Shown here: piece by piece, positions 32,661 to 44,584 of the stretch
How positions within the stretch are numbered: position 1 is the first letter of the stretch
Layout: every line of letters starts with the position of its first letter
Origin: Deinandra increscens subsp. villosa
Taxonomy: Eukaryota; Streptophyta; Magnoliopsida; Asterales; Asteraceae
Direction: 5' to 3'
Assembly (NCBI GenBank): GCA_039602395.1
Contig: JBCNJP010000010.1
Coordinates: 29,949,414-30,013,413, forward strand
Length of the DNA: 64,000 nucleotides
The notes under the pieces: model-generated
The model's input: only the letters and a program-made list of their open reading frames with translations
Told to the model about the DNA's origin: nothing
Databases searched by the model: none
Translations under genes and position numbers: made by a program

Positions 32661-33819
32661 ATGAACTCAGTGTAGTGGTAGAGCTAGTTCAGCTGCTCCA
32701 ATGTGGCAGCATGGAGAATTCTGGCCTGGCTATCACCCGTAGGGATGAGCCTTCACATTTGTTTGTGGCAGTATTTTTCATTCCTGGAGTTGAATGTGGC
32801 TCAATCTGCCCCGAAATGGAAAACACAAAGATATTAGTGCAAATCACATGAAGAAATTTGTAGTTTTTGATGATCAATGGGTTTGGCACGGGGGCGTGCC
32901 AAGTATGGCACGGGTCGTGCTGGCTAGGAGTGAACAAATGTATCTCCGACGAGCAGCACGGGTGCCCGTGCTGAGATTGGCACGACATGTGTTGTTCTTA
33001 CCTAGGTTAGAATCAACGATGAAGAACAGCATGGTGCGTGCTCACCCCAACACGGACCGTGTTGTTCATAATTGTTCATTATTTGACAGTGAAGAATAGC
33101 ACGGGGCGTGTTTTACAGGGCGCGATTGGTGTTGTTCTTCAGAAGAACAGCACGGGGGCGTGCTAAACTGGGCATGGCCGTGTTGTTCTAGGGTGTTCAT
33201 CCCTGTTAATCCAGAAAAATCAAGATTTTTACGAAAATTAAAGAATTTTACATGTATAAGTTCGCAATCCTGCGATTTTAATAACCTTACTAACAATTTT
33301 TCCAAAACTAAACCCATTTATCTAAGATCTAGATTTTTCTAAACTGTAGTTCTTTGAGAAAATTGTTAAGAAAATTGCTTTAATTCGTGTGTTTTGACAT
33401 GGATTGTCAACATGGATGATTATATGACACTTATTTAACACAATCCTACAACATATTTCATCCAATTCGGGCTAGAAGTCACAACTTTGGATTAAGCCCC
33501 AAATTGGGTAAAAGTCCAACCTAAATAAGAAGTTGAAGAAGAGTGGAAGGTTTCTAGTTACTTACATGGTAATAAGAGGAAGATGGGTTGAATTTAGTAG
33601 CCACGTGGGAGGATTTCAACCAGAGATAATTTTGTAACACGCCCCGTGCTAAATGATATCACGAAGGGATGTTTTACCCTTTTGTCTGGTTTTTGCTGAG
33701 TTTGGAACGACCCATGTCTGGTTTGGCACGGGGCGTGTTAAACTGTTTTCCAACCGTTTTTTTTTTATATATATAAGTTCCGTCTAAAAGCTTGGTATGT
33801 GCTGAGTTGTTCATAAAAT
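32661..33819. other. Gypsy spacer with GCACGGGGCGTGC palindromes, non-coding
   Basis: There are two palindrome groups, 32881-33190 and 33640-33740 (for example GCACGGGGGCGTGC, AGCACGGGTGCCCGTGCT). Between them the sequence is AT-rich without a readable domain. It is upstream of the ORF-1-like gene in transcript order. pol is absent, so a large deletion is implied. Confidence 0.6.
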
Positions 33820-34047
33820 ATGGCAATTTTTCAAACCTTTTTAGCAGCTTTAATTTTTAAATTTATAATACTTGATTTACCTGACAACTACCATTTCACC
33901 ACATTACACGTGCAAGTATAACCATCGTGGACAGTATATTAGTGGTAAGTTGAATCGGGGTCGATCAAGACACAATGGAAAATGAGAGCTCCCAATACTC
34001 TTTGGCAAGTTTAACCAAACTCTATCTTTGATTTTTAGAAAATAAGT

Positions 34048-34081
<34 letters not shown>
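33820..34081. repeat. Dispersed repeat R1, copy 2
   Basis: This is the second copy of 8682-8976, again ending in a (TA)n tract (34029-34081) and followed directly by a Helitron 5' end. The similarity is continuous by eye with scattered substitutions. Confidence 0.85.
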
Positions 34082-34084
<3 letters not shown>

Positions 34085-37000
34085 ATTACTATATATAATA
34101 CATATTGGTCTCGAGGGTATTTTCGTCATGAAAAATGCTGAATCCTTAAGACGCGTACAATGGTTTTTGCATTGTGTACAAGTATTTGAAGCATTGCTTT
34201 GAACCCACCTTAAACGATTATAAACAAGTTAGGTCAGGGTACTTTGGTCAGAGCAGCCCATATCCTCTGAAAAAGCTTCATCGGCCGTCTTTCTCCCTAG
34301 ATATTCGTAACCGAGGCTTCTCTCCATTCTTCAAGACGACTCTCCATTCTTCAAGACGCCTAAATGCTTTCTGGTCACCGGCTCCCCTGTAAATGCTTTC
34401 TTCAAGACGACTCTTCATTCTTCAACTTCTCTCTATTTCATATGCTTTGGATACGGGAGTTACAACTCCCTACCGCTTTACGAAAACTTCGGAATCGAGA
34501 ATGGAGGACGGTTGATGCTACACGGAGCTTCACAGATCTCCTCTTCCCTTCAGGGAACGATGCTTTCTGGTAACCCTAACTCCTACATCATTTTTTGCTA
34601 GGGCTTCCGAGATGTTAGGGTCAGATTCGATTCATTGCAAACCTGATCAAGTCCTCAATTCATGAAACAGGTACTTGATTATACTTTGGCTTTATGCAAG
34701 CAAGGTGTTCGATGAAACGTTTCTGACTTATGATTTTGAAATTGGTTTGTTTTGTAGGTGTTTATCAACGTTTCTTCAAAGACTGCAGAGCAATTTTGTG
34801 TTGTTGGACCTTCAAAGACTACAGAAACGCTCTTCAAGTTAGTACCTCTTCAGAATTTAATATGTGTTTGTTGAGTTTTGAATTTTTTTACTACAATTGA
34901 GTGAACTATGTGATTATTTCATAGGATGATGCTTGATTTTTTATTTTTATTGAACTTTAGATACATTGCACCTGAGCTGGTTCCATTTCAATATGGTTGA
35001 CCTATAGTAGGTAAAACTGAACTTTATATGCAAATCTCATTTTTTGCAAAACATTTTGACTTCCTTGAGCTTGTACTTTAAAGAAGTGGAATGATCTATA
35101 TTATTGCAAAAACTTTTCTATATTTTTGCAAAAACCATATTATTATAGTAATAATCTAGATATTTTCACGAAACGATGTAGAAGTGTCTGTTTTAATTAT
35201 GGATCTGGAAATTAACAGGTTGAACTTTCGATTAGAAGTGGGCTGAGATGTGGGATATTTAATTTTTATTGTCCCTTTTTGTGTGTTATGCATCAAATTA
35301 TTGATCATAGGTTTGGGTATTAAGTACCTCTTTTCATGCATAACTGCAGTTTTAAAGACTGATCACTCCTGTTTTTTTGATAGATCTTTTGAAGTGATTA
35401 TATGCTTGCAACCAATCTGGTGGTCAGGAGAAGTATGCTATTTGGATGGTTATAATGGTGGTTGAAGATTCATATTCTCCCAGGTTAGATTCTTAAGTTT
35501 TCATTATGTTTATGATTTCAGTTTCATGTCATATATTGAGATATGGAATACAAATAAGTCATTGTCGATGACCATCAGAATGAAACCTGCAGGTAAACTT
35601 TTCATTTAGGGTTTATAGTTCCAGGTTATCAATTCTAAGCTTTGTCTGCAGGTCAAGGTGAACACTATTCTGGGATCTATGGCCCCTCCCATGTCCGTAA
35701 AACTGATGTAAGCTTTTAGCTCTGGTTCAAACGCTCTCTGATGTCCCTTTGAGGTTTATAGCGTGCTATTCGTCTATCAAGCTTGTAGATGATCATGATA
35801 AGGTAGGCTATGCTTCTTCTATTTTTCTTCCTCCTTTGTAGAACCACTTAGAGAGGGCAGATCTAGAATCGGCTTTTTGGGCTCTAAAGACAAGCTTATA
35901 ACTAAGAACATGGTATGATGTGTTTGCATTTACAATATCAAGATCTATTTGTTGTTTTTTTTAAAAAAAAATTATTTGGGTAAAGTGGGAAGATCTTGAC
36001 AGCTTTAACTTGTGGGTTTTGCTTTGTGCAACAGGCTGAAAAAATTGTTGATAAGCTTTGTGTGTAGCAGTCAGCCTCGAGGGCAAAGGATTGCTTCATT
36101 ATTAGTATATCATCAACAGTGCAGGTGAGCATATTTGATTGATCCCTTTGGAGTGTTTAACTACTCATATTATTTTATTTTGTATCCTGTTTATTGATTG
36201 AACTAATTACTGCAGCGTGTTGGGAAGGCGATCATAGGTTTCAAACCTTGATCACTGTAAAAATTGACTAGGATTGTAAGGGGTTGTGATAGTAGGATTG
36301 TAAGGGGTTGTGATAGTAGAAGAAGTAGAATTCAATTAAGGGTCATTAATTTTAATGGACCAACGTATTTGATGTCTCATTAGATATATTTATTGGAGAT
36401 AATCACTTGTAATGCTTAAATTGGTCTTGTTTTACTAGAAACTGTATTAGCAGCGCAGGTGAACACCACTTAATTCATGATGAACTCAAATCCTTTTGAA
36501 TTAGATGGTTGAATTTGTTACTTTCTAACGTAACGATCTATCATCTATGTTACACGCGCAACAGCATTTTGAGGGATCAATATAGAAGATTTATGCAGCA
36601 ATCGATCCTCCCATTGGTTTGCAAGGCACATTTCATGTTTTTGATAAGTTTATTGCTTTTTGATCTGACAAATGGAAAGGATTCTTGACACTTGATAATA
36701 TTAACAGATTTTATTAATGTTGATTAGGCTTGACATCACTATAATCATGACTTTTTGGAAGAAATTGTCCAAAAGTCAACAGTGGTCATTGTTAGCACTT
36801 CATAAATGCTATGAATTGTGCCCTTTTATGAAGGATATTTTTCATCTCATAAACGTCTGAGTTTCAACAATTGTGCCGAACAGCACCGGCGTATCTCTAT
36901 GTTTCCTGGGCAGCAGCACATGTATTGTATACATCGGATCCTTAACCATAAATTGGTGATTAGAGCCATTGGTTTTCATATCACTAGATTCTGATGAAAC

Positions 37001-37972
37001 TTTAGCAAGTGTGAGCTTAAGTTTGGCCTTTTATTGGCAACATTAAAGTACCACACACTTCTTTATTTTTCCATGCTTTCTGGCTTTATTCACATACTAC
37101 TACTGTTGTTGCTTCTGTGTGTGAGCTTGGCCTTTTGTTATTGTACTTATACATAATGCATTAGAAATTTTACATAAGATATGTTATTTAAGTAAGCGTT
37201 AGAGCTCCTTTAGGCGCTTCTCTATTTGAAACCAAATCTAGCTTTTTAACCCCATTGAATACCCCATGATATAAAATATCACGGATGAGCAGAATAATTA
37301 ATCATAAAAAATAACAAGATTACAAAAAGAAATAAATGGAAAACGGAAGGTTTAATTGCGACTTCTTTGTAACTGGTTATCTATTTTAATTATACTTGAC
37401 TTGCAAACAAATAAGTAATGAAATTAAATGACTTTAAGGATTGTTTATGTGGTGGAGAATTGTATATTTTTTCCATTTTTTTTTATTTGTAATAAGCATG
37501 TTATATGAGAAAAAATTTATTAATCTTTTTATAAATAACATATTAATCATCTGTTATTATTCTTTATAAATTAAAAAGAATTATCAATGTTTTCTTAGCA
37601 AGTTATGATTTGATTTAATAATTGAAAGTAGCTGGGGAGTTGAATCCATGAGGGTTCAAAGATCGATTTTTCAAAAACCAAGTTCTTTTTAATGGGTTCA
37701 TTTAAAAATCAATTTATATAGGTTAGGGTTTCAAAAACCGAGTTCTTTTTAATGGTGAAAAGCATAATTGGTTCATTTAAAAAATAGTTCTAACCGTCAT
37801 GGTCCAACAGGGCTGAACCGGTGCATGGTTCCCGGTTTTAGGTTGACACCGGACGACATCGCGCAAAGAAATAAATATCGCGATGTAAATTGTCCCGCCG
37901 TCTAACGCATGAACTAATGATTAATAACACCCTATAAACTGTCGCCGCCGCAACGCGCGGGTATACCCCTAG
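34082..37972 (+). mobile_element. Helitron B, non-autonomous (about 3.9 kb)
   Basis: It starts TCTATTACTATATATAATAC and ends GCGCGGGTATACCCCTAG, followed by A/T-rich (TA)n. The 3' hairpin GGGTATACCC one base before CTAG, with GTCGCCGCCGCAACGC just upstream, is the canonical plant Helitron end. The first 100 bases share TTAAGACGCGTAC and TTTGAAGCA with Helitron A. No Rep/helicase is present. The interior has repeated CTCCATTCTTCAAGACG (34323, 34342 and a variant at 34404), gene-like AG/GT signals and T-rich introns, and a 24-bp tandem repeat at 36271-36319. I could not identify a captured protein. Confidence 0.8.
36271..36319. repeat. 24-bp tandem repeat, 2 copies
   Basis: The unit GGATTGTAAGGGGTTGTGAT followed by AGTA begins at 36271 and again at 36295. 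It lies inside Helitron B. Confidence 0.9.
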
Positions 37973-37996
37973 ATATATATATATATATATATATAT

Positions 37997-38463
37997 AGGT
38001 AAAAGATCCGTGTAGACCCCATATTTTTTGTAGACCCCGTAGACCCCTTATAAAACTCAATAAAACTCATTAAAACTCACTAAAAATAAAACTCAGTTTT
38101 GTTAATTTAGTTTTTTTATTTGCGATAAGCTTTTAAGAACGAAAAAAGACAATTAAAAAAAAGAAAAACGAAAAACATTAAAAATTGAACATTTTAAGAC
38201 AATGAGTTTTAAAACTCAATGAGTTTAAAACTCAATAAAACTCAATATTGCGTTAAAACTCATTATTTTAAAACTCATTGTCTTAAAATGTTCGATTTTT
38301 AATGTTTTTTGTTTTTTTTTTAATTTATTTATTTATTTTTTTGGTTCTTAAAAGATTATCGTAATAAAAAAACCAAATTTACAACACTGAGTTTTATTTT
38401 TATTGAGTTTTATCGGGGTCTACGGGGTCTACAAAATTTAAGGGGTCTACACGGAACCCTTCC

Positions 38464-38466
<3 letters not shown>
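37997..38466. mobile_element. MITE family B, full-length foldback (about 470 bp)
   Basis: The ends are AGGTAAAAGATCCGTGTAGACCCC (left) and the inverted GGGGTCTACACGGAACCCTTCCCTG (right), within (TA)n. The arms pair along most of the length, for example AACATTAAAAATTGAACATT against AATGTTCGATTTTTAATGTT. AACTCAATAAAACTCA repeats lie in both arms. It is non-coding. Confidence 0.85.
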
Positions 38467-38503
<37 letters not shown>

Positions 38504-38506
<3 letters not shown>

Positions 38507-38678
38507 TTAGGTTCAAATGAGAACTTTTTGTTTTGAGAACTTTTGAGACTAAATCTCAACCACAAATTTTCAGGGGGACCACTACAATTCATGGGAGGGG
38601 GGATACATGTAAATAACTTGTGGCTCAAATTAGTTCTTTTTAGTTCTCAAATCAAATTGGTTCTCAAATGATCCTCTC

Positions 38679-38681
<3 letters not shown>
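38504..38681 (+). mobile_element. MITE family A, copy A4
   Basis: It begins GGTTAGGTTCAAATGAGAAC and ends GGTTCTCAAATGATCCTC between long (TA)n tracts. It lies directly left of the truncated gypsy LTR at 38743, in the opposite orientation to copy A3 beside the full LTR at 28664. Confidence 0.88.
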
Positions 38682-38742
<61 letters not shown>

Positions 38743-38743
<1 letters not shown>

Positions 38744-39433
38744 GGGTTTTCGGACTTAAGCCGTCGTGGTCAATATTGATTGGAATAATCATACTAGTAA
38801 CTCATAGACAAGTTGTTTATCTATAACTTTGGGTTAAGATTGTTTTATTGGCGGGCAAGTAGAACGCCTCTCAGCCTCAAATCTAGTATCACTACTCTCC
38901 CAGGTGATCGTCTACAAGGAGTACAAACCCGGGGATCTGTGCTGCCAAAAGACAAATAAAGTGGTATAATGGCACTTACTTACGGGGTCCCTCATACCAG
39001 CCGACTTACCGTACTCGACACGCTGTCATTAACCAGCAGGGGAACAACCCTGCGTGCCGGATTATATTATTATCAAAATGATTTTTTAAGGGACTAAGGT
39101 CCGTTTCTTTCATGCACGCTCTCGCACATGCACGTCCGGCGTAACCATAGCCAAGTTCACAAACACGTACCATCTCGGCTTCCGTGTAGTGCTAAAATAT
39201 TTCCTACCCCCATTCCAAAACAAATACTTTCAGCTCGCACTTACGTGGTTAGCCGAGTTTGCTTAGATAGACATAAGGACCTCGAATGTATCATGTAGCA
39301 TGGGGCGCGAGTCACCTTTTGGATCATGCATCGTCCCCCGACCGGGTGTCACAAGTCCGGCCTTTGGGATTTCAACTCCCGAAATGGTTTGTGATACATA
39401 GAGCACGTTTGGTTCAGAAAATCAATAATACAC
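38743..39433 (-). repeat. Truncated second copy of the gypsy LTR
   Basis: It is homologous to 28664-29348, beginning TGGGTTTTCGGACTTAAG after (TA)n and ending AATAATACAC. At that point the paralogue continues TTTCAATAAAAAGGG while here the copia E3 LTR begins. The rest of this LTR is not found on the far side of E3. Confidence 0.88.
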
Positions 39434-39793
39434 TGAAAGTGCGTGAGCGTTGGATCGGTTTGGTCGATTACAAACGTATACATGAGAATATGTGAGAAAA
39501 TAACACAAGCAAAGTAATTAAACTCAATCTCTCGTTAATACTTGATTACAAGAGACTCAGAGTACACATATAAACTCTCAGACAAAAGTTTGCTCAGTTC
39601 TTTCCAAACTTAACAATTACAAAGACATAAACATATATATAGAGCCTACGGGTGTCCGAACTCCCTGGCTTGTCCGAACCTCAGGTTCGGCCAAGGCTCG
39701 GCCAGGGTTCGGCCGGAGTTCGGCCACCAGACCAAAACCCTAAAACTTCATGTCTTCGTTTGATCCAGCTCATTGCCATATCGTGTATCAACA
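39434..39793 (-). repeat. E3 3' LTR (360 bp)
   Basis: The plus-strand ends are TGAAAGTGCG at 39434 and GTATCAACA at 39793. The left end is fixed by comparison with the uninterrupted gypsy LTR copy (29337-29348); the right end is fixed by the PPT. A TATA box (minus CTATATATATG) lies at about 39630-39640. The palindrome cluster CCGAAC/GTTCGG is at 39652-39726. Confidence 0.88.
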
Positions 39794-39807
39794 AAGTCCC
39801 CCTTGGC
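39794..39807 (-). other. E3 polypurine tract
   Basis: The minus strand reads CCAAGGGGGACTT directly before the LTR start TGTTGATACACG. Confidence 0.88.
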
Positions 39808-39827
39808 AGTAGCTGGACCGTTCTTCA

Positions 39828-42800
39828 TCAGCTTTGAACATTTGTAGCAGCCCCATCATCCTTCCAAACCAACTCATGATTGTTTCCAGCAAATATGTTG
39901 AACGCAAAGCAAACCCTTATCACCCTTTGGAACTTCAACGCTTGTTTCATGTAATCCGGGTGATACAGGATTGGATTGTGATACAACTCGTCAATATCAG
40001 CCTTTGACAAGTTAATCAGCCACATCGGATCGTAGATCTTCACAACCCGATTATCTTCTCTCAACACAATCACTACTTCTCCTGTCTTCTCATTATAATA
40101 CCACCATCTCAGATCTTTGATAAAATCTTGTTGCATCTTCATCAATGGTATTTTCTTCATCACTTCAGGCTTCTTTGGAAATACCAAGATTATCAGTCTC
40201 TTGCCAGTTCTATCGTGAATTCTTGTTCGGGATCACCGTCTTTTTGGCTTTTGAGGATCCAAGAACTGAAATCCTTCATTACATTCCCTCTCAAGAGTCT
40301 TTTTGAAATGCATACCCAACCAATCATTACCATAACAACAAAATGGTTTTCTTGTCAGCTCACGAATATCCCAGATCGGCAAACTGCTGAAATCTTTGGC
40401 GCACTTGAAGTACTGGATTCCATGTTTACGTTTAATCCCATAGCATTTCAAGCTTCATGCATACATCAAACTTATAATTTCCCCTGACACCTGACCCTTG
40501 AACTTGAATAACGATCTTTGCTTGACTGGCTTTGGAGGCGGCACATAATTAGCATGAAATGCTTTCATGAACTCTTCAAAAGTCTGATTCTGTTTCTGAA
40601 TCTTTGCCTCCTTAACCACTAGGTCTTCAGGTTTCTCAGACTCATTCTTTCTCAAAATCTCCTCAACTTCAGCATCTTTCTCTTTCGGAAACTCCTCAAA
40701 CTCATCACCACCAGATTGATTGAAGTTGGAATACAAATCCGGATACTCTTCTTCTAGTAATATCCTCTATTTCAATTTCTTCATCAAAAATACCTTCCAC
40801 ATCTTCATCAAATTCTGGTTCTGGATCTTTGAACTTTTCAGGAGCTTTCTCAGATGCTTTCTTCATTTCCTCATCGTTCAAATCAAACACCCGTTGTAAC
40901 TCTTCAGCCGTTAGATCTCCAACAAATTCCCCTTCTTCAAGCGTTTGTAACATATCAGCAAATTCACTCATTGACTTTGCAGCTTGATCGGATGGAATTG
41001 AAGTAATTGGCACCGCTTCTCTAGAGTCTTTTTCCATCTGGGAAGATGATGTTCCAGCACCCGAACTCGCAGTTCCAGATGGGCCTGGTCCACCACCAAC
41101 ATTCCCTTCAGGATCATCCTGATCGGGATCGTCATTCAAAAATCGCAACGGATCTTCATTACAGCCCTCTCCAATCTCCCCCTGAGCATTAAACTTCTCG
41201 ATCAAGAATTTTAACTGCTCATTCATCTCTAGAAGCATCTTAGATTGGTTCTGACTAACCCGTTTCAATCTTATAATCTCATGATCTTTAACTTCATCCC
41301 TACTTTGCAGAGTTACAACTCGCTGATTCAAATCTTCATTATCATAACCGCAGCACTGTAATCATCTTCTCTTGGGCTTCAGTTTTAGCCTTCAAGGCAT
41401 CAATCTGTGATTGCTGATCAGATAAAGCGCTTTGTAAGATACTTGCCTGAGAAAAAGAAACTGAGCCTTCTTCAAAGTTGAAATTCACATCCGGTGTAGA
41501 ATGAGTAGAAGCAGTTGTAGTAGCAGTTGAGAAAAACAGAGTTGTAGATCCCATTGGCAGATTAACAAACTGCGCACCAGCACTTGCTGAAGGCGCTGTG
41601 CTAACAGTTGTCAACCGAGTGACATTCATCAGGTTTTGCAGAAAATCAGCTTGAACGTCAGACACTGAAGTCCGAACCGTTGTTGTTGCTTCAGAAACAG
41701 ACACAACAGGAGTAGCTGATGTAGAAACACCAGAACGAGGCTGTAAGATAAACTGTTGTACACCCTTCTTCTTCTTCTTCTTCATCCTACCCCCAGCCAC
41801 TGATTTCTGCCTCTTTTTGCCTGAAAGAACTGATGACGAGCCAGTAACAGTCTTTTTATCTTTACCAGAAACCACATCAGCATCTGGATTATAATCTTTG
41901 TCAGAATCAGATGAGGCCACTGCATCATACACACGATCCTTGTAACGATCGTTGTTTTTGTTCTTGCTGATCCGGTAGACAAAATGTTCAGCACTACGTT
42001 TCCTGAGCTTAACATACTTCGAATTGATTAAGACTCACACAAACGGATCGTTTGTATCAGAGAAGTCTTCAGAATCAGCTTCAGCATTCAGAAAGTCATC
42101 ATCAGATTCAGATTCATCATCAAGGACATTCATCGCAGTTGTTTCAGTCACAGTAACAGATTCTGAGACCACCGATTCAGTTCTTGGTGGCTGAGATACT
42201 GGTTCTGGTTCTTGATGTACCGGTTCCTGAACCACTGGGACTTGCCTCTTAGGCCTCTTCACCCGACCTTGTATTGGTATTTGGTTATGTTCTATGATCC
42301 AACTGTAATCCAATTCCTCCGAATCACTGCCATCATCATGACGAGGCGCACCCGTTACTGGTGGCACATAATTGACATTGGCAAGATGGCCAATCAATCG
42401 TTTCAGTTTAGGTTGAAACTCTAGTGCTTTCTTCTGATAAGATGCTAAAGCACCAACACTAGCCTCCGTCATGTGCTTCAACTCCATTCTGTGCGCAGCA
42501 TTCTTTATCAAATCCGGATATTTGTCATTCAACACCATTTGGAGAAATCTGGGGTAAATTGCTGCTTTCTTTTGACGCTGAGTCAGATTGTCTCTCATGT
42601 AATGGAAGATCATGCCTGAGACATTGTATGACCGATTCATCACCAGTGCGTTCATCAAGGACAAAATTATCTGCTGGACTTCATCATGACCTGAAATTCT
42701 ATGTCCTAAGCAGACCAACAGCACATGTGCAAGATACTTGTACGGCACACTCAACGACGATTTGTACACCCATTCCTTACTCGGATCGTCAGTATACCAA

Positions 42801-43152
42801 ATCCGCTTTAAGAACGCCACATTATCTTCATGAGGAAACTCAATCCGTGCATTTGTTGTATCAGATTCTAAGTGTAGAACTCTGCGAATATCTGCCTCAG
42901 TGACTTCAACAGGTTGTCCTTGAACAGTTGCAACGATTCTAATTTGAGGATCAGTAATCGTATGAGCTGTGTTCCAAAACTCCAGAATAATATCCCGATA
43001 AACTTCACACTGCTGAGTAATTGCATAATAAATCCTTGAACGTCTCAGAAAATCGAATATCCCCGGTCCTCCAAACTTATCGAGTTTGCCTCGTGCAACC
43101 CCGATATGCGCACACATATTATGTTTATCTCCAATCTTTAAGTCGTTGCCAT
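39828..43152 (-). pseudogene. E3 ORF3, post-pol protein of unknown function (broken)
   Basis: The best-supported start is the ATG at 43152, one base after an AG acceptor. A two-base insertion soon after it puts the long frame 42035-43393 into phase, and the extra upstream codons of that frame are palindrome-array artefact. Domains in order: N-terminal globular region (FDFLRRSRIYYAITQQ, ILEFWNTAHT, EADIRRVLHL, VPYKYLAHVLLVC, ALVMNRSYNVSGMIF, YPRFLQMVLND); acidic linker (42035-42300); basic patch (GKKRQKSVAGGRMKKKKKK, 41750-41830); coiled coil (LSDQQSQIDALKAKTEAQE and LQSRDEVKDHEIIRLKRVS); Asp/Glu-rich linker; C-terminal domain (LKCYGIKRKHGIQYFKCA; then RWWYYNEKTGEVVIVLRE, KIYDPMWLINLS, ALKFQRVIRVCFAFNI, 39828-40187). 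The basic patch suggests nuclear entry or nucleic-acid binding, and the coiled coil suggests oligomers. An envelope role is not supported. Product identity is unknown. Confidence 0.75.
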
Positions 43153-43751
43153 ATCTGAAAACACATAAAAGAAAACATTCATTAAATTCAATGTTATTAA
43201 CAGATATAATCACTGATTTCGTTAAATCATTATCGTTTGCGTAAACGAGCAACATTTGATCAAAATTTTGAAGAACTCCGAACTCTGTCCGAGCTTCCTC
43301 CGAACCCCAAGTTCGGAGTCTCCGAACCCCAGGTTCGGAGTCTCCGAACCCCAGGTTCGGAGCTTGAAGAACTCCGAGAGTTTTGAATCTCAAACTCGAT
43401 GAAAACGACCAAATTAGACTTAACCAATAAACACCCTTGGTCGGATTTTGATAAGAAGCACATATGAACCAGTTTTAACTGTTAAAAACATGTTTTCGAT
43501 GGAGCAATTTTAGATCTAGAACTGGATTAAGCCCGAACGTGTTTTATGAACCAAAAACCAACAAAAGCAAGATAAAAACCTAATCTAAGTCCATCAATGT
43601 GTTCGGAATCAAGATTTCTACCTAGAATCAGCCTTGAAATCGCCAAAAACACGATGAATCGAAAATTCGAAAATCGGGCAGCAGTTCGGTGCAAGTTCGG
43701 AGTTTGAACAGTTAACAATTAACTCCGAACTTCAGGTTTGGTGTATATATA
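43150..43751 (-). promoter_or_regulatory. Putative ORF3 promoter, leader and 5'-UTR intron in E3
   Basis: A TATA box (minus CTATATATACACC) lies at 43744-43751, then about 120 bases of leader. A 5' donor CTGATTCTAG/GTAGAAATC lies at 43622/43621. A 467-base intron carries the GTTCGG palindrome array. The 3' acceptor TTATGTGTTTTCAG ends at 43155, and the ATG is at 43152. E2 keeps the same order (TATA, leader, ACAG/GTAGGT donor, palindrome-bearing intron, ATG), although leader sequences have diverged. Conservation of the order in two diverged families supports a real transcription unit. Confidence 0.55.
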
Positions 43752-43915
43752 GCTGACCAAGTTCGGACCTCCGAACTCCAAGTTCGGACGAACTGTAGCA
43801 CCGAACTCCCAATTCGGCCACCTCCAAACCTTGTCCGATTCTGAGGTTCGGTCCTTCGAATTTCCATCTTCGGACCTCCGAACTCCACGTTCGGCCCTCC
43901 GAACTCTAGGTTTGG
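43265..43915. repeat. CCGAAC/GTTCGG palindrome arrays before ORF3 of E3
   Basis: There are two groups, 43265-43380 (three near-identical CTCCGAACCCCAGGTTCGGAG units) and 43680-43915 (on both sides of the TATA box). They match the cluster in the E3 LTR. Open frames across them are artefacts. Confidence 0.88.
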
Positions 43916-44584
43916 AGATTTGACATTTTTCAAAAATAACCCCTGATTTTGATGAATTTTTCAAATTGAACTTCCAAAGTTTAAAAATTATCAAATTTCC
44001 TCAAACTTCGTTCAATTTTACTGATGAAATTTCTGAAATCAAGTCCATTTGGTTGTTCCCAGCATAATTTGGAATCTTTCACTAACGGTTGATCGAAAAT
44101 AACACAGAATAAAATCTTTTTGATTTTTGTAAATTTTCAAACACACCTAAAATCTTTTTAGAATTTTTTAAAATTATGCTAAAACAAACCTAAAATCTTT
44201 TTGTGATTTTTCAGATATTCAAATGACAAACCAAACAGAGTTGAAACAAAACATTACAAAAAATGATATAACTTAAGTATTTTTGTGAGAAAGATCCAGA
44301 CGCGAGATCATATCGGCCAATATGCATCAGACACACTTCAATTTCATTTTTAATCAGCATGCAAGTCAAGTTGACAGCAAATACAATTTTTCAGTTTGTT
44401 TCAGCTTGGGTAGATCAATTTTCATAGCTTTCTGATATGTTAAGATATATTTAGCAAGCATTGATAACATGAAAACCCACACAATCAGAAATACTGGTAA
44501 TCTGGCTTATTCTTATTATTTTTGTATTTTTCACAGAATTTGATTCTCACGGAGATTTATCGTTCATGGTGTTTCATGTAAAAA

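Noticed and set aside
43260..43994. Several open frames rich in NLEFGG/SEPGVRRLRTWG
   Set aside because: They are translations of the CCGAAC/GTTCGG palindrome arrays. All three frames stay open because of the repeat, and no domain is present.
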